Source: Lumbricus rubellus
Lineage: Eukaryota; Annelida; Clitellata; Crassiclitellata; Lumbricidae
Reading direction: 5' to 3'
Assembly: GCA_945859605.1 (NCBI GenBank)
Contig: OX243811.1
Location: forward strand, 33,380,419 to 33,444,418
Length of the DNA stretch: 64,000 bases
The position numbers were made by a program, and so were the translations under genes. Shown here piece after piece: positions 26,284 to 37,679 of this stretch (position 1 is its first letter; each line of letters opens with the position of its first letter). Below the pieces are notes generated by a model. It ran no database searches. It saw only the letters and a list, made by a program, of their open reading frames with translations, and had not been told where the DNA came from.

Positions 26284-26334
26284 CTTGGTGAGGTATTATA
26301 AATGCAACAGTAACAATACGGTTGTTCACAGGGT

Positions 26335-26410
26335 ATCGATTAGCAATTAGCAATTAGTATCCCGCAACTAGCAATAAGCAATAGGCAATTAACAATTAGC
26401 AATTAGCACC
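26335..26410. repeat. GCAATTA tandem repeat
   Basis: About ten imperfect copies of AGCAATTA/AACAATTA in 75 bp. Confidence 0.8.
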
Positions 26411-26831
26411 CTGCAATGAAACTCATTAACCCTAATTACTACAGCATACAGAACCAGTTTCAACTTTCACACACAGTGCAGTGCTCACAATGCAAAAGGC
26501 CAAAAGTAGTATAAAAGTGATAATAGTTACCCGGTAACGAATAAAGCAGACTAATCACGACATATACGTTTTGTTGTAGAATGTAGACCATGCAGCCAGA
26601 GGCATTGTTAGAAAACATATCAGGTAGGACACCTTAATTGGGTTTGAATTTCGAGGGGATCCAATGAATAGCCTATGGTGGTAAAATTTACACAGAATAT
26701 ACCTACACAGAGGGAGGTTTTTGAAAAATCATAAATTGCATATTTCGGGGGGGGGGGTCGAATCTGTATGCCCCTCCTAAACACGCCCATCCTGTCGACT
26801 AAAATATATTTTACCTTCATAAGATAGATAC

Positions 26832-27031
26832 NNNNNNNNNNNNNNNNNNNNNNNNNNNNNNNNNNNNNNNNNNNNNNNNNNNNNNNNNNNNNNNNNNNNN
26901 NNNNNNNNNNNNNNNNNNNNNNNNNNNNNNNNNNNNNNNNNNNNNNNNNNNNNNNNNNNNNNNNNNNNNNNNNNNNNNNNNNNNNNNNNNNNNNNNNNNN
27001 NNNNNNNNNNNNNNNNNNNNNNNNNNNNNNN
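26832..27031. other. Assembly gap (200 N)
   Basis: Exactly 200 undetermined bases, probably a scaffolding gap of fixed nominal size. The intron length across it is therefore uncertain. Confidence 0.99.
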
Positions 27032-27892
27032 GTTTCGTAATATTCGACTCGCTTATGACGTCACGGGGCGCAACCTCATTGATGTATCGTCACTGTGTTT
27101 TACGGGTGAAGACAATTCTGAAATTTTGCAAGCGCGTGGTTTGGTTTAATTTGCAAATGGCGGTCGAACGTATTGCAAAGTTCACTTTTTGTGGAAAAGA
27201 ATGCGTTTCTTCGTGGAAAAGAAATCCTATGACACGGTGCTATTAGAATGCAAGGTTTTGGTAAATTTTCACAACAATCGGTGCGTGAGTTTCGGCGTGA
27301 TTGCGTGAAGAATTATTGGAAAGTTTCATTTTTATTTATATAGATATATATAAATTTGCCCAGAACATATCGTTAGATAACTGTTCAGGTAAATTGGAGT
27401 CGACTGATACTTGCCTGCTCACATTATCGGAATCTCTTTAATCACACGACCGGAATATTTCTCATCAATCTTAACCTCATCCCCATCCAATCTCTTTTCA
27501 ATTCCATCAACCCTATAACACAACATAACCCAATTAACAACTCCTCCATCTTCGTCTAACTTATATATATAAATATATATATATATATTATACATGTATA
27601 TACAATTGCATAGTATTAGTGTATATATAATTATATATATATATATGGTTTACTGCAGCTGGATTATGATCACGTGGTGTCTCTGGTTCCAAACCCACTT
27701 CTGATCTGACGCAGGACTCGTCAGTCAGTTGATGTTCTTCGCTAAGCTATTACATTGTGTTGCGAAATTTTATGGCGGATGACAAAGGCTACGCTAATTA
27801 AAATAGCCATATAGCCTGGTCAATGGTCACATGACCTATATAGTATATAGGCATCATGAAAAGATGTATGAATTATCTTGCAATGGCATTGT
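27032..27892. other. Intronic, no feature seen
   Basis: No exon recognised. TA-rich tracts occur near 27560-27650. Confidence 0.5.
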
Positions 27893-27904
27893 CATGACAT
27901 TCTG

Positions 27905-28238
27905 CATGGGCGGAAACCTGGAAGGACAGGAGGGACGGTGTTGGGGGGGGGGGCCCATGCATTGGTCCCCCCCCAATCGTTGAGCGTCAAGACTAAAAAA
28001 AGGTGTAGGAGAAAAATTTGGCGGTGAAAATAGACATTTTTCTAGACTTTTTGTGAAAATATAATTTTTCTTGACTTTTTTGGGCCAGATGACTAAAAAA
28101 GGTCATCAACTTTTTTGTCGGCGAAAGAAGCAGACATTTTTTTAAAGGTCGTCAGAAATTTTCGTCCGTCAAAAAATCTCGCGTCTTTCCTTCGGCCACT
28201 CGTTCGTCCCCCCCTAAATCTCCGCCCAGGTCTTCGCA
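27905..28238. mobile_element. MITE with 12-bp flanking repeats
   Basis: A 334-bp insertion bounded by 12-bp direct repeats CATGACATTCTG (27893-27904 and 28239-28250). Near its ends are the inverted motifs TGGGCGGA and TCCGCCCA. The interior has C/G-runs and GACTTTTTTG or GTCATC words also present in the 5481 element. Superfamily uncertain. Confidence 0.6.
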
Positions 28239-28366
28239 CATGACATTCTGGAAAGGCCAGGCATCAAGCAGGCCGCCCTTCTATGCGACCTACAGTTATC
28301 ATGATATTTACAACTTCTTCAGCTGTCGAAGAAACTCAAATCGTGACCTTTATATATAGAGTTCTA

Positions 28367-29587
28367 CACCGTGGTTCAAAAAAAGTAAGCCAAACTGTTT
28401 TGCAAATATCTCTAATACCTGATGACATATCAAACTAAAAGTTTCTAAATATTTAAAGAAGTGGACCAAGAATATGATTCCAAAATTTCATGAAATAAAC
28501 TTGAACGGATAAAGAGATATGAATATTTAAACTTCATATACCGAAATTGCAGTTTACAAGCAATTTTCTGTTAGATTCAATAAAAAGTAAGCCAAACTGT
28601 TTTTCTTACATCTCTGATGTCTGATGAGTAATCTTAAAATTTCTTTCTCCCAATATTTAGGGAATTGAACCAAGAAAAGAATTCCAAAATATCATGTCAT
28701 AAATTTGAAGAGATAGAAAGATATGGATAATTCAACTTCATCACCCGAAATTTCAGTTTTCAGCAAGTCTGCTATGGTGTCCATTGCGGTTTCGACGCTT
28801 GGCCATTCCCAATTTAGTCTTCATTGATCCTGGAGTAAAAATTAAAGAAGCCTATTATCGCGATGTTCTGCTGTCACAATATCTTCTATCTGCAATCAGA
28901 AATCTAGTCCCAGAAGGAAGCTTTGTTTCTGTACAGAACAGTGCCAGCCCACAGAGCCAAGGAAACCATCGAAATGCTGACAAGAGAGACGCCAGACTTC
29001 ATTTCTCCAACATTATCACCTCCAAACAGCCCAGATTTGAATCCTGTCGACTATAAAAATGTGGAACGTGATGCAAGACCGAGCCTACCAGACAACAATC
29101 CATGATATAAACGATCTGAGGCAACGCTTGTTGGAAGTGTGGAATGGCAATACGGCCTGGACCAGAGGATAATCGACGTTGCTGTTGCCATTGCAATGGC
29201 GCCAGCGCCTCCAGGCTTGCGTGCAAGCAGGAGAAGGACATTTTGAGCATATTATTTAATTAAATTATCAAACCATACTGTTGCGGTCATATTGTTAGTT
29301 CAATTCTCTACATAACTGGAAAATTTTAGAATGATTAATCATCAGGCATTGGAGATAATAAGGAAACATTTTATCGAATCTGACAGAAAATTGCTTGTAA
29401 ACTGCAATTTCGGTATATGAAGTTTAAATATTCATATCTTTTTATCCATTCAACCTTATTTCATGAAATTTTGGAATCATATTATTGGTCCACTTCCCTA
29501 AATATTTGGAAAATATTAGTTTGATATGTCATCAGGTGTTAGAGATATATGCAAAACAATTTGGCTTACTTTTTTTGAACCACGGTG
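28367..29587 (+). mobile_element. Tc1/mariner-like transposon, degenerate
   Basis: Flanked by TA (28365-28366, 29588-29589). The left end starts CACCGTGGTTCAAAAAAAG and the right end is its inverted copy. The inverted repeats exceed 200 bp and each is partly duplicated internally: the GTAAGCCAAACTGTTTT block recurs at about 28580. The interior encodes a broken transposase on the plus strand. A second copy with the same ends is at 40949-42748. Confidence 0.85.
28780..29245 (+). pseudogene. Tc1/mariner transposase remnant
   Basis: Fragments in shifting frames resemble the catalytic half of Tc1/mariner transposases: VFIDPGVKIKEAYYRDVLL, then TPDFISPTLSPPNSPDLNPV (the PPNSPDLNP block before the third acidic residue), then helices around TIHDIN. 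Frame changes at about 28940 and 29060 and the loss of the first DDE segment mean no active enzyme can be made. Confidence 0.75.
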
Positions 29588-29699
29588 TAGACCTACTCAG
29601 GTATCATTGCGGCTTTTTATTGTGCTGCTAAACATGCTTATATTGCGTGATCTATACGTCTGGTCACAAAGCAGATATTGCTGTCAGGATGTGTAGGTG

Positions 29700-30000
29700 T
29701 TGGATAGATGGATGGATGGATGGATGGATGGACGAATGTATCTCTACTCAGATATCATCGTGGGTTCTTATTGTACGGTTAGACAATAGACATGAGCATA
29801 ATGCGTGCTTTGTATACGTCTGGTCACAAACAGATATTACTTTTAAAGATTGCAGCCAATGATGCATCGTGTACAGCATCATTATTTGGACGGACGGACG
29901 GACAAATAGGTTGGTTGTTGGATAGATGGATGAGCGACGGTGGACTCCATGGGTGGGTGAACGGATTGTCGGGGGAATGGGTGGATGAGCTAATGGATGT
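29700..30000. repeat. Short GGAT/GGAC repeats and duplicated ATTATTGTACG-type blocks
   Basis: GGATGGAT at 29702-29735, GGAC at 29888-29902, and two related segments containing ATACGTCTGGTCACAAA (about 29655 and 29815) that indicate a local duplication of about 160 bp. Confidence 0.6.
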
Positions 30001-30402
30001 ATGCAGAGCCTCATGAATTTTATCGTAGTTTTAGACACTATCGTTTATTTGCATCATAACGGTCACACAGCTATTGTGTCTGCACAGTAACAGAGCGAAT
30101 TGAATGTGCTTCAATTATAGACAATAATATTACTATAGGGCCTATCACTGAACTTGGCTACCTAAATCAAAATTTCGACTTTTTACTTTAATTAAAATCG
30201 TAAATTGCTGTAATAAGAGAGCGAAGAGAAATGCCTACACTCCAGTTAATAATGAAGTGCACTTGAGTTGAGTGTCCATGTACGGTCAGTTCTTAGACGA
30301 CCTTTTCTTTGTCTGATGAGGATGGGGAGAGATGCTGCTGGTCGGTGTACATGGACAGAGTGAAGAAGAGAAGGCAAGTGGACAACACATACATGTACAT
30401 GT

Positions 30403-31142
30403 ATGCATTGCATCATGCATGCACATGTATGCAGTGCATGCATTGCATCATGCATGCACATGTATGCAGTGCATGCATTGCATCATGCATGCACGTGTAT
30501 GCAGTGCATGCATTGCATCATGCATGCACATGTATGCAGTGCATGCATTGCATCATGCATGCACATGTATGCAGTGCATGCATTGCATCATGCATGCACA
30601 TGTATGCAGTGCATGCATTGCATCATGCATGCACGTGTATGCAGTGCATGCATTGCATCATGCATGCACATGTATGCAGTGCATGCATTGCATCATGCAT
30701 GCACATGTATGCAGTGCATGCATTGCATCATGCATGCACATGTATGCAGTGCATGCATTGCATCATGCATGCACATGTATGCAGTGCATGCATTGCATCA
30801 TGCATGCACATGTATGCAGTGCATGCATTGCATCATGCATGCACGTGTATGCAGTGCATGCATTGCATCATGCATGCACGTGTATGCAGTGCATGCATTG
30901 CATCATGCATGCACATGTATGCAGTGCATGCATTGCATCATGCATGCACATGTATGCAGTGCATGCATTGCATCATGCATGCACATGTATGCAGTGCATG
31001 CATTGCATCATGCATGCACGTGTATGCAGTGCATGCATTGCATCATGCATGCACATGTATGCAGTGCATGCATTGCATCATGCATGCACATGTATGCAGT
31101 GCATGCATTGCATCATGCATGCACATGTATGCAGTGCATGCA
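30403..31142 (+). repeat. 35-bp minisatellite, 21 copies
   Basis: Twenty-one head-to-tail copies of a 35-bp unit made of CATCATGCATGCACATGT and ATGCAGTGCATGCATTG. The only recurrent variant is A or G at one site (CACATGT or CACGTGT). In order the units read A A G A A A G A A A A A G G A A A G A A A. The unit lacks stop codons in all three forward frames, so long Cys/His/Met-rich frames run across it. There is no evidence that they are translated. Confidence 0.95.
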
Positions 31143-31239
31143 GAGTTGCAGACGGACGACGATGAGATGACAGATGTCGCCATCTTACGTCCTATCACTC
31201 GACCGTTCGTCATCCGCATCTATTCTGGAGACGACGCAG

Positions 31240-31806
31240 GACACGACGCTGCTGCTGCTGATGATGATGTTGTTGTTGATGATGACGCTGCTGCTGATGT
31301 TGCTGCTGCTACTTCTTTTACTGCTGCTGCTGATGCTGCTGCTGCTGCTGCTGCTGATGCTACTGCTGCTGCTGCTGAAGCTGATGTTGCCGCTGCTGTT
31401 GCTGCTGATGTTGATGCTGGTGCTGCTGCTCGTGCCCGTCTCCCATGAGACATCGTGCAGGGAAAGAGAAATGGACTCGGGACGAATGAATGAATTACAC
31501 ATGGACTGCATCAACTGAACAGTCAGTCTGTGCACACGTCCTGTTGACGATAATAATTGACAGTTGCATATTATTGTCGTCGTCGTCATTATCAATATCA
31601 TCATCACCATCGTCATCGCCGTCATCGTCATCATAATCATCATCAACATCACCACCACCATCACCATCATCATCATCATCACCATCATCATCATTGTCAT
31701 CGTCATCGTCATCGTCGTCATCACCATCATCATCATTGTCATCGTCATCGTCATCGTCGTCATCATCATCGTCATCATCATCATCATCACCACCACCATC
31801 ACCATC

Positions 31807-31838
<32 letters not shown>

Positions 31839-31845
31839 TTGTGAA
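31240..31845. repeat. (GCT)n and (ATC)n trinucleotide repeats
   Basis: GCT/GAT-rich triplets at 31245-31430 followed by an ATC/ACC triplet array at 31575-31840. Polyalanine, polyleucine, polyhistidine and polyaspartate frames here are artefacts. Confidence 0.92.
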
Positions 31846-31849
31846 CCAG

Positions 31850-33514
31850 CTTAGTAGTAATATCTGGAATTTGTTTACCATGCATGCAGCGCTTTGAGAG
31901 ATTTGAAAACGGTGTTACATCAATTTTAAGAGGACTCATGCCAATACGTAAACAAACACATAACAGAACCTGGTCACAAAAACAGTCATACAGACAGAGG
32001 CACGCTTAAAATTAGATAGAGGCAAGTGTGCAAAATAGAGGAAGTATAATTATGCCTTCTTCTCAATTTTGGGTCTGACGTAGCATGCCACTCTGCCATC
32101 TGTCAGGTTTTACTGGTCGTAATAATGACATTCACAGCTCGAAATCTTCCGCCATTTTTGTCGCTCGGATACCGTAACAACCATAATTATATTGATTGCC
32201 GTCAGTTCCTGTTCCGTCAGTTCCTGTTCCTGTTCCGCCTGTTCCGTCTGTTTCGTCTGTTTCGTCTGTCGGAACAATCTCTTCCAGCCGACGAATAATT
32301 TGCGCCGACGTGTGGCAACACGCGGTCCGGAAGTCGATGGTTCCGTAAAGCTTGTGCGCATGCGCATCGCTGCTTCCTGACGACTTGTTCGACGATCTTA
32401 ATTATCGGCGAATAAAGAGCGAGGAAGTGACACGTGACGAGTTACATCGGATTGACGCTAGATGGTGCCAGAGGCGTTTCTAATGGCGTCCGCGTGACGT
32501 CATAACCGAGAGCCTGTCATCTTCTCAACGGATTATGCATGCTCTGCACGCGTCTTAATGAGAATGAGAGGTATAGGCTGGTTACCCGTATACACAGGAA
32601 CTTTATGAGGACAACTAGAGAGGCAGGTAGACAGACGGGTAAACAGATAAGGAAACTGACAAACGAGCATGCATTGAAAGATATTGAAATGACATTGATC
32701 TATAGCATAGAGTTCTATAGGAAGTGACGAAGAATGGGATAGGGAGGCAGAGAGAGAGACAGACAGACAGACAGAGACAGAGACATACACAGACAGACAG
32801 ACAGACAGACAGATAGAGATAGAGAGACAGAGAGAGACAGACAGGGACGAAAAGACGAAGTGGGGGAGAGTGGAGAGAGTGGAAGAGAGTGGGAGTGAGT
32901 GGGATTGAGTGGGAGACAGTGGGAGAGAAGTGGAGATGGAAAGAGGGAGAAACGAGGAACATGTGACTTCTGACTCCCCAACCAATGATATACATGTATG
33001 ATCGAGTGAAGGCATAATAATCTATCGACTGGTCTACGAACGAATGAATGCAATGAACGAACGAACAATGGAACGAGCAAAAGAACGATTGAATGAATGA
33101 ATGTATGGCATCATCATCATACTCAATCATGCAACAACGACGACGACGACGACAACAACAACAACAACAACAACCATATAAAACCTAGCCACTCTTGCGA
33201 TGCTTTATATAGCGCATTTCGTGTCTGCGATGTCAGGATAATCAGGTTATTGTGATCATCGTAATTCGATTGCTAATTTTGCATCGCAGATTTCCTTACA
33301 GATTCATTGGCGCCATTGTGACGACTGCAGCTGAGGACTAAACCACATCCGGTGCCCAATCCACCCCCCTACGTCCCCCATGTCCTCCATCCTCTCTTCA
33401 TCCCCAATGTCCTCCATTCTCTTTGGACCCATTTAGCTATTCTTCCTCAGCGATGATGCAAAACCTTCTCTGCAGCGCTGAGCAATTACAGCAGTTTACT
33501 TTACACTGCATTTT
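31850..33514. other. Intronic, with GACA and AAC repeats
   Basis: No exon recognised. TTCCGTC/TTCCTG short repeats lie at 32205-32265, GACA repeats at about 32750-32850, GGGAGTGAGTGGG-type repeats at 32875-32950 and CGA/CAA triplets at 33133-33170. A CpG-richer patch lies at about 32280-32480. Confidence 0.5.
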
Positions 33515-33519
33515 TTATT

Positions 33520-33600
33520 TTGTAATTGTAATTGTAATTGAACATTTATATAGCGCCACTTCAAGAGAACTCCTCAGAGCATTGAACTGAGCGTTACCAT
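33520..33600 (-). mobile_element. SINE/LINE 3' tail fragment
   Basis: On the minus strand this reads CTCTGAGGAGTTCTCTTGAA, then GTGGCGCTATATAAAT and a (CAATTA)n tail. It is the same 3' tail block found in the SINE copies and in the insertion within the viral polymerase. Confidence 0.7.
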
Positions 33601-34263
33601 GGAAACTGCAGAAAGATGGACACAGGTGGAGGAGGGGAGGCACGCGTGCAGCGAAGGCATAAAAGGCACATAGTCCACACTCAACCGGACTGACAGTTAC
33701 ACACAAAGATAGAGGATGAGGTCACAGACTAAGACATAACCAAACAAACACATTCAACTCCATTATTACTCGGATCATATTTTTTCTTATCGAACCCCGT
33801 GCGATCAAGACTTTCGCCCGTCCCTCTCGAAGCCATCAATATATTATCCTGGCGTTTCCTGGGCGAGGCCGGGCGACACGCGAGAATCCCTATACGCATT
33901 GCATAGGAACGAGAGCGAGCGCCGTAGAATGCCGAAGTGGCGCCCTCTGGATTTGAACGGCGAGTCGCTGCTAACGAGTCTCTGTTCGGTTGTCCCACCT
34001 TCTTCGACTAAGTGGATCCGGGGATTTCCGCGTCGATTTACAGTCGGCGAAGTCTCGCAGCACGAGACACTAATGTCCGGCACTATAGAACGATCGTGTG
34101 CCAGCCGTGGCCGATCGAGAATTATTATTGTGGCTTTATGATGCGTCTATAAAACTTCTCGAAGTTATATTATCTGAGATTTAATGCGGCGCCTTTTGAG
34201 AATGACACTTTTGAGATATCCCCGCAAAGCTTTCATTTTAGATTCTTTCACATAATACATAGG
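33601..34263. other. Intronic, CpG-rich patch
   Basis: From about 33760 to 34130 the sequence is CpG-rich and free of simple repeats, with open frames of about 80 residues on both strands. None was recognised as a protein, and no splice sites stand out. It may be a regulatory island. Confidence 0.4.
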
Positions 34264-34558
<295 letters not shown>

Positions 34559-35972
34559 CATACACACATGCCAATGCATACAATCATGATGAATGCATGC
34601 AAACGTATACGTACATGTAGGCCCTACGTATGGAGTGCAGTGTTGTAGGAAGTTTAAAACATAGGCAAAGGTCACAGCTAATTGTCCAGCGCTAAGTCAA
34701 GTCAGAAGGTCCCACAAATATTATGATGTAAAATGAAGAACAAAAAATCAAGTTACAATATAAGATCAAAGAGAAACGCCGATGCGGTTGTGTTTAGGAT
34801 GAAAGGAAATGGAAGGCGGCGGCGGCGGTGGTGGAGTGGGTGGTCCAGGGTGGATCACGGTAAGATTTGATGAAAACTTTGATCTTTAGATTTACATGGA
34901 AAATGCCCTTGGGAATGGAATGATGGATGGAGGTAGGATCTTGAGCAAGATGATGATGATGGCAAATGGACGAGTGGATTGGTGTAAGGAATTTCGGACG
35001 ATGGTTCCACTGTGGTACTTGTTACTATGGTTTGGGAAATCAAACCTCGCGGCAAACGACATTATTGAGCGAGTTGTATAGAATCTGGAATTCTAGATAC
35101 ATGTATCTGAGAATGACGCAAAGAAAATGAGTGAAGAAGAAGAAAGCAGAGTACTAGAAGAAATACACGAACACGATGGAATCGTTTGGTTTGAAATGAT
35201 TTTTTGTTCATTTTTGGAGCTAATAATCGCTATTCATTAATTCATTCATTCGTTCATTCATTTATTCATTCATTCGTTCATTCATTCATTCTATCACTCG
35301 TCCATTCATTCTTTAGATTTATACATTACATTACATTACATTATGACTTTATTTGCTACTCGACGCAAATGCATTGTTCTTCTAATCTACTATTTTAAAC
35401 AATAGCATTATAGTAAAATGCCGATGTTCTCGCTTTATCGATTACGCAGCTTTCAAGTACTTGACAGGCTGACAGCAGATCCGTTACTTCCTTTTATTAT
35501 CACCGCTCAGTAATAGAAGACTCTGCTTGGCAGAGGAGGAGGCGGCATCAGATCTGCCACCTAGCGAATGAATTCAGAAAATACTTACTACGTATGGACG
35601 AAGCGAAAGTGGTGCCTCTGGTGACGATGTGTTGACATGACAGCCACACGACCGACATCTAGCGAATGAAACGGAACGACGACGGCAACCAATGACTATT
35701 AGCTGCTTATCAGATTTCTAAGCTTATTTTTCTTAGTTTGGCCCCGCTCGTCATAATCACAAGCGTCATGCTTCTTTTTAATTTATTCGTTTACTTTCCC
35801 CTCTTCTTCTTTCAAATAGGCATAAAGATTTAGATGACATCATTTCTGTCGCTTTCTTTAGCCAGTAATAACTGTTCAACTAGGCCTATACTTTAACTGG
35901 ATAGGCCTAGTGGACGTGATGCCAGATTTTAAAAAAATGTTTACACTTGGTATTTAGGCGTTCATGGGCCTA
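34559..35972. other. Intronic, no gene recognised
   Basis: GGC/GGT triplets at 34815-34835 and TTCATTCA repeats at 35238-35310. No exon seen. Confidence 0.5.
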
Positions 35973-36202
35973 TACAGGGTGGGTCTCACAAAAAGACCCC
36001 TAAGTTTTGCCAATATCTTGGCCAGGTGTAAGAATTCGAAATGAAATTTTACAGACTTAACAAAAATTCAAATTTACACAAGATGGCCAGATTTCATAAA
36101 AATATTGCAAACAGAACAAAAGTTGTACCACTTTTAGTGAGGCCACCCACCGTTTTTTGATTCAAAAACGAAATGCAACAGGGGTCTTTTTGGCCACCCT
36201 GT
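35973..36202. mobile_element. MITE with CAGGGTGG ends
   Basis: About 230 bp bounded by TACAGGGTGGGTCTCACAAA on the left and TTTTTGGCCACCCTGTA on the right, with TA at both outer edges, as in Tc1/mariner-type MITEs. The AAAAGACCCCT block near the left end is inverted as AGGGGTCTTTTT at the right end. No coding capacity. Confidence 0.75.
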
Positions 36203-36419
36203 ATATTCGCTTGAGCTTTGTACAGTGATAATTCACTAAATATTTAATTTGGTCATCAGATATATAATTATATATATATATATGCACATTATATTAAAAG
36301 TGGTATATATATTATATATGCCAATAGATATTCCTACGACGGAAATTAGATTAAGTCTATATAATTACACACACACACACACACACACATACATATATAT
36401 AAATATATAAGCTTATATA

Positions 36420-37677
36420 CCGGGTGGCGCATAAAAAACGTCCCCAAACTTTGTTAATCTGGCAAAGATCTAATTTCAGAGATATCAAATATTAATTTAC
36501 ACCAACATGTTAAGCAATCATTTCTGTGCACACATGTCAAATTTCAAGAGAGTATGTTTATTATATCACACTCTGCGGCAAGGTTATAACGTCGTACCTG
36601 TTAAAATATTTTGCACAAAACTACGTCATTTATTTTGCCGCGAACGAAAGTCTTCAATTGTGCCAGTAAGACTTTATCATGAGACTAGTCGTTTCTCTAA
36701 ACAAATTTAATGGCATCTGCTGGAGTTTCGATGCACGGTAAAACACACATCATCGTCATTGATCCTCGGAAAACCAAAGTCAATGAAGAGTATAGGCCTA
36801 TTACATTGGCTTGTTACGCGATAAGCTCATTCCCGAACGTCGTATAGGCCTAGTACGTAGACTCAATCCTGATGACAATTAGGCCTACATCTTTTAACAA
36901 GACAGTGCTTCTTCACATCGTTGCAGATTGGATCAGCAATTTCTTCAAGCAAACATCCCTGATTTTATCCACACTGATGCCTGGCCTCCAAACTCTCCCG
37001 ATCTACATGTAAATCCTATGGTCTACTTATGCACGGAGCGCCCCAAAGGAGCTTGTGTAATGTGTATGCTGGTCGCAGAAAATTGTTTCTAAAATTAGTG
37101 CTGACGAACTTAAGCAGGTCATTGAAGTAAAAAATTAATGGTCTCTATTAGACGACACACAAATAGGCCTACAGAAGTCAATAGGACAGTGGAAATAGCG
37201 TTTAAAGGTCGTTACAAGAGAAAGCGGAGGATCAATCAAACATTTGCTCGCGTAAAACATCATCATTAAACAACTGTGCAAAATTTTGGCCATGGGTCAT
37301 ACAGTTCTAACAACAATTTCTCTCAAACGGTTGAGTATTTTTAGCTAAAATTTGGCTGTGTTGTACAAATATGAATTATGATTACCTTGATGTACTATTA
37401 TTTAGTTTATCTTTAAAATTGTTTAATTGCCAGCCTGCCAAGTTAACAACGTTTGGGAACGTTTTTAATGACGTAGGTTTGTGCAAAATATTTTAACAGG
37501 TACGACGTTATAACCTTGCCGCAGAGTGTGATATAATAAACGTACTCTCTTGAAATTTGACATGTGTGCACAGAAATGATTGCTTAACATTTTGGTGTAA
37601 ATTAATATTTGATATCTCTGAAATTAGATCTTTGCCAGATTAACAAAGTTCGGGGACGTTTTTTATGCGCCACCCGG
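36420..37677 (+). mobile_element. Tc1/mariner-like transposon with about 210-bp TIRs
   Basis: TA duplications lie at 36418-36419 and 37678-37679. The left end starts CCGGGTGGCGCATAAAAAAC and the right end is its inverted copy. The inverted repeats extend about 210 bp with over 95 percent identity by eye, including the block CACTCTGCGGCAAGG. The high TIR identity contrasts with a badly decayed interior. Confidence 0.88.
36715..37040 (+). pseudogene. Tc1/mariner transposase remnant
   Basis: The plus strand shows fragments of a mariner-type transposase in several frames. One reads as a Val-Ser-Ala-Gly-Val-Ser segment followed by HIIVIDPRKTKV. Another reads QDSASSHRCRLDQQFLQA, and another DAWPPNSPDL. 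The second acidic residue region (QQD) and the WPPNSPDL block are recognisable, but stops and frameshifts interrupt the frame. Confidence 0.7.
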
Positions 37678-37679
37678 TA

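Noticed and set aside
30403..31142. CRISPR-like array
   Set aside because: Units are contiguous without spacers, and the surroundings are eukaryotic.
30309..31448. A 379-residue Cys/His-rich protein
   Set aside because: It is read through the 35-bp satellite, and all three forward frames are equally open. No splice signals or conserved domain.
33899..34141. 80-residue basic protein in the CpG-rich patch
   Set aside because: Overlapping frames of similar length exist on the other strand, and no homology or splice context was visible.
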